Source: Geodermatophilaceae bacterium
GTDB taxonomy: Bacteria > Actinomycetota > Actinomycetes > Mycobacteriales > Geodermatophilaceae
Reading direction: 5' to 3'
DNA length: 6,143 bases
Assembly: GCA_013696785.1 (NCBI GenBank)
Contig: JACCXW010000270.1
Location: forward strand, 1 to 6,143
The notes beneath the pieces are model-generated. The model ran no database searches. It saw only the letters and a list, made by a program, of their open reading frames with translations, and was not told where the DNA came from. This document shows positions 6,109-6,143 of the stretch, piece after piece. How positions within the stretch are numbered: position 1 is the first letter of the stretch; every line of letters starts with the position of its first letter. A program made the translations under genes and the position numbers.

Positions 6109-6143
6109 GTGTGCTCAGCTCGCAGGGGCCGGGGCACCCGGAG

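Noticed and set aside
6117..6143. Possible C-terminal tail of an upstream minus-strand gene (eight codons ending PGAPAPAS and TGA)
   Set aside because: Only 24 coding bases are visible, all three frames are open or short here, and the composition fits any GC-rich DNA. Not enough to call a gene.

Overview
This is a high-GC actinobacterial chromosome segment. The evidence is GC-rich third codon positions, GTG starts, a PknL-type Ser/Thr kinase together with the Rv2175c-type DNA-binding protein (a pair I know from mycobacteria and other Actinobacteria), an Rv1855c-type F420-dependent oxidoreductase domain, and the split CrtYc/CrtYd lycopene cyclase. I cannot name the genus. It looks like chromosome rather than mobile DNA: I see no tRNA or rRNA gene, CRISPR array, insertion sequence or attachment site.

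Layout. From 4341 down to the left edge, four genes run on the minus strand: an FMN-dependent alpha-hydroxy-acid oxidase (4341-3289); a P-loop kinase/luciferase-like oxidoreductase fusion (3292-1772), which overlaps the oxidase by 4 bases (GTGA) and so is probably translationally coupled to it; a small lipoprotein (1553-1110); and a PknL-like Ser/Thr kinase (974 to the edge, cut off before any membrane segment). To the right of a short divergent gap, four genes run on the plus strand with tiny gaps or overlaps: an Rv2175c-like regulator (4396-4728), crtYc (4745-5068), crtYd (5065-5382) and a MmcQ/YjbR-family protein (5375-5710). A PKD-like protein (6108-5752, minus) converges on them.

How the genes may work together. 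In Mycobacterium tuberculosis, PknL and its substrate Rv2175c are divergent neighbours. Here they keep that relative orientation but are separated by about 3.4 kb holding three extra genes. The Rv2175c homologue heads the operon that carries the lycopene cyclase subunits, so a kinase-to-regulator circuit could touch carotenoid synthesis; this is inference from gene order. The oxidase and the kinase/oxidoreductase fusion probably form a separate metabolic two-gene unit with an unknown substrate.

The best points for a second look are the fusion gene, the strong internal ribosome-binding site and ATG at its domain junction, and the split pknL/Rv2175c pair. No single part of the window is clearly a new defence or mobile system.
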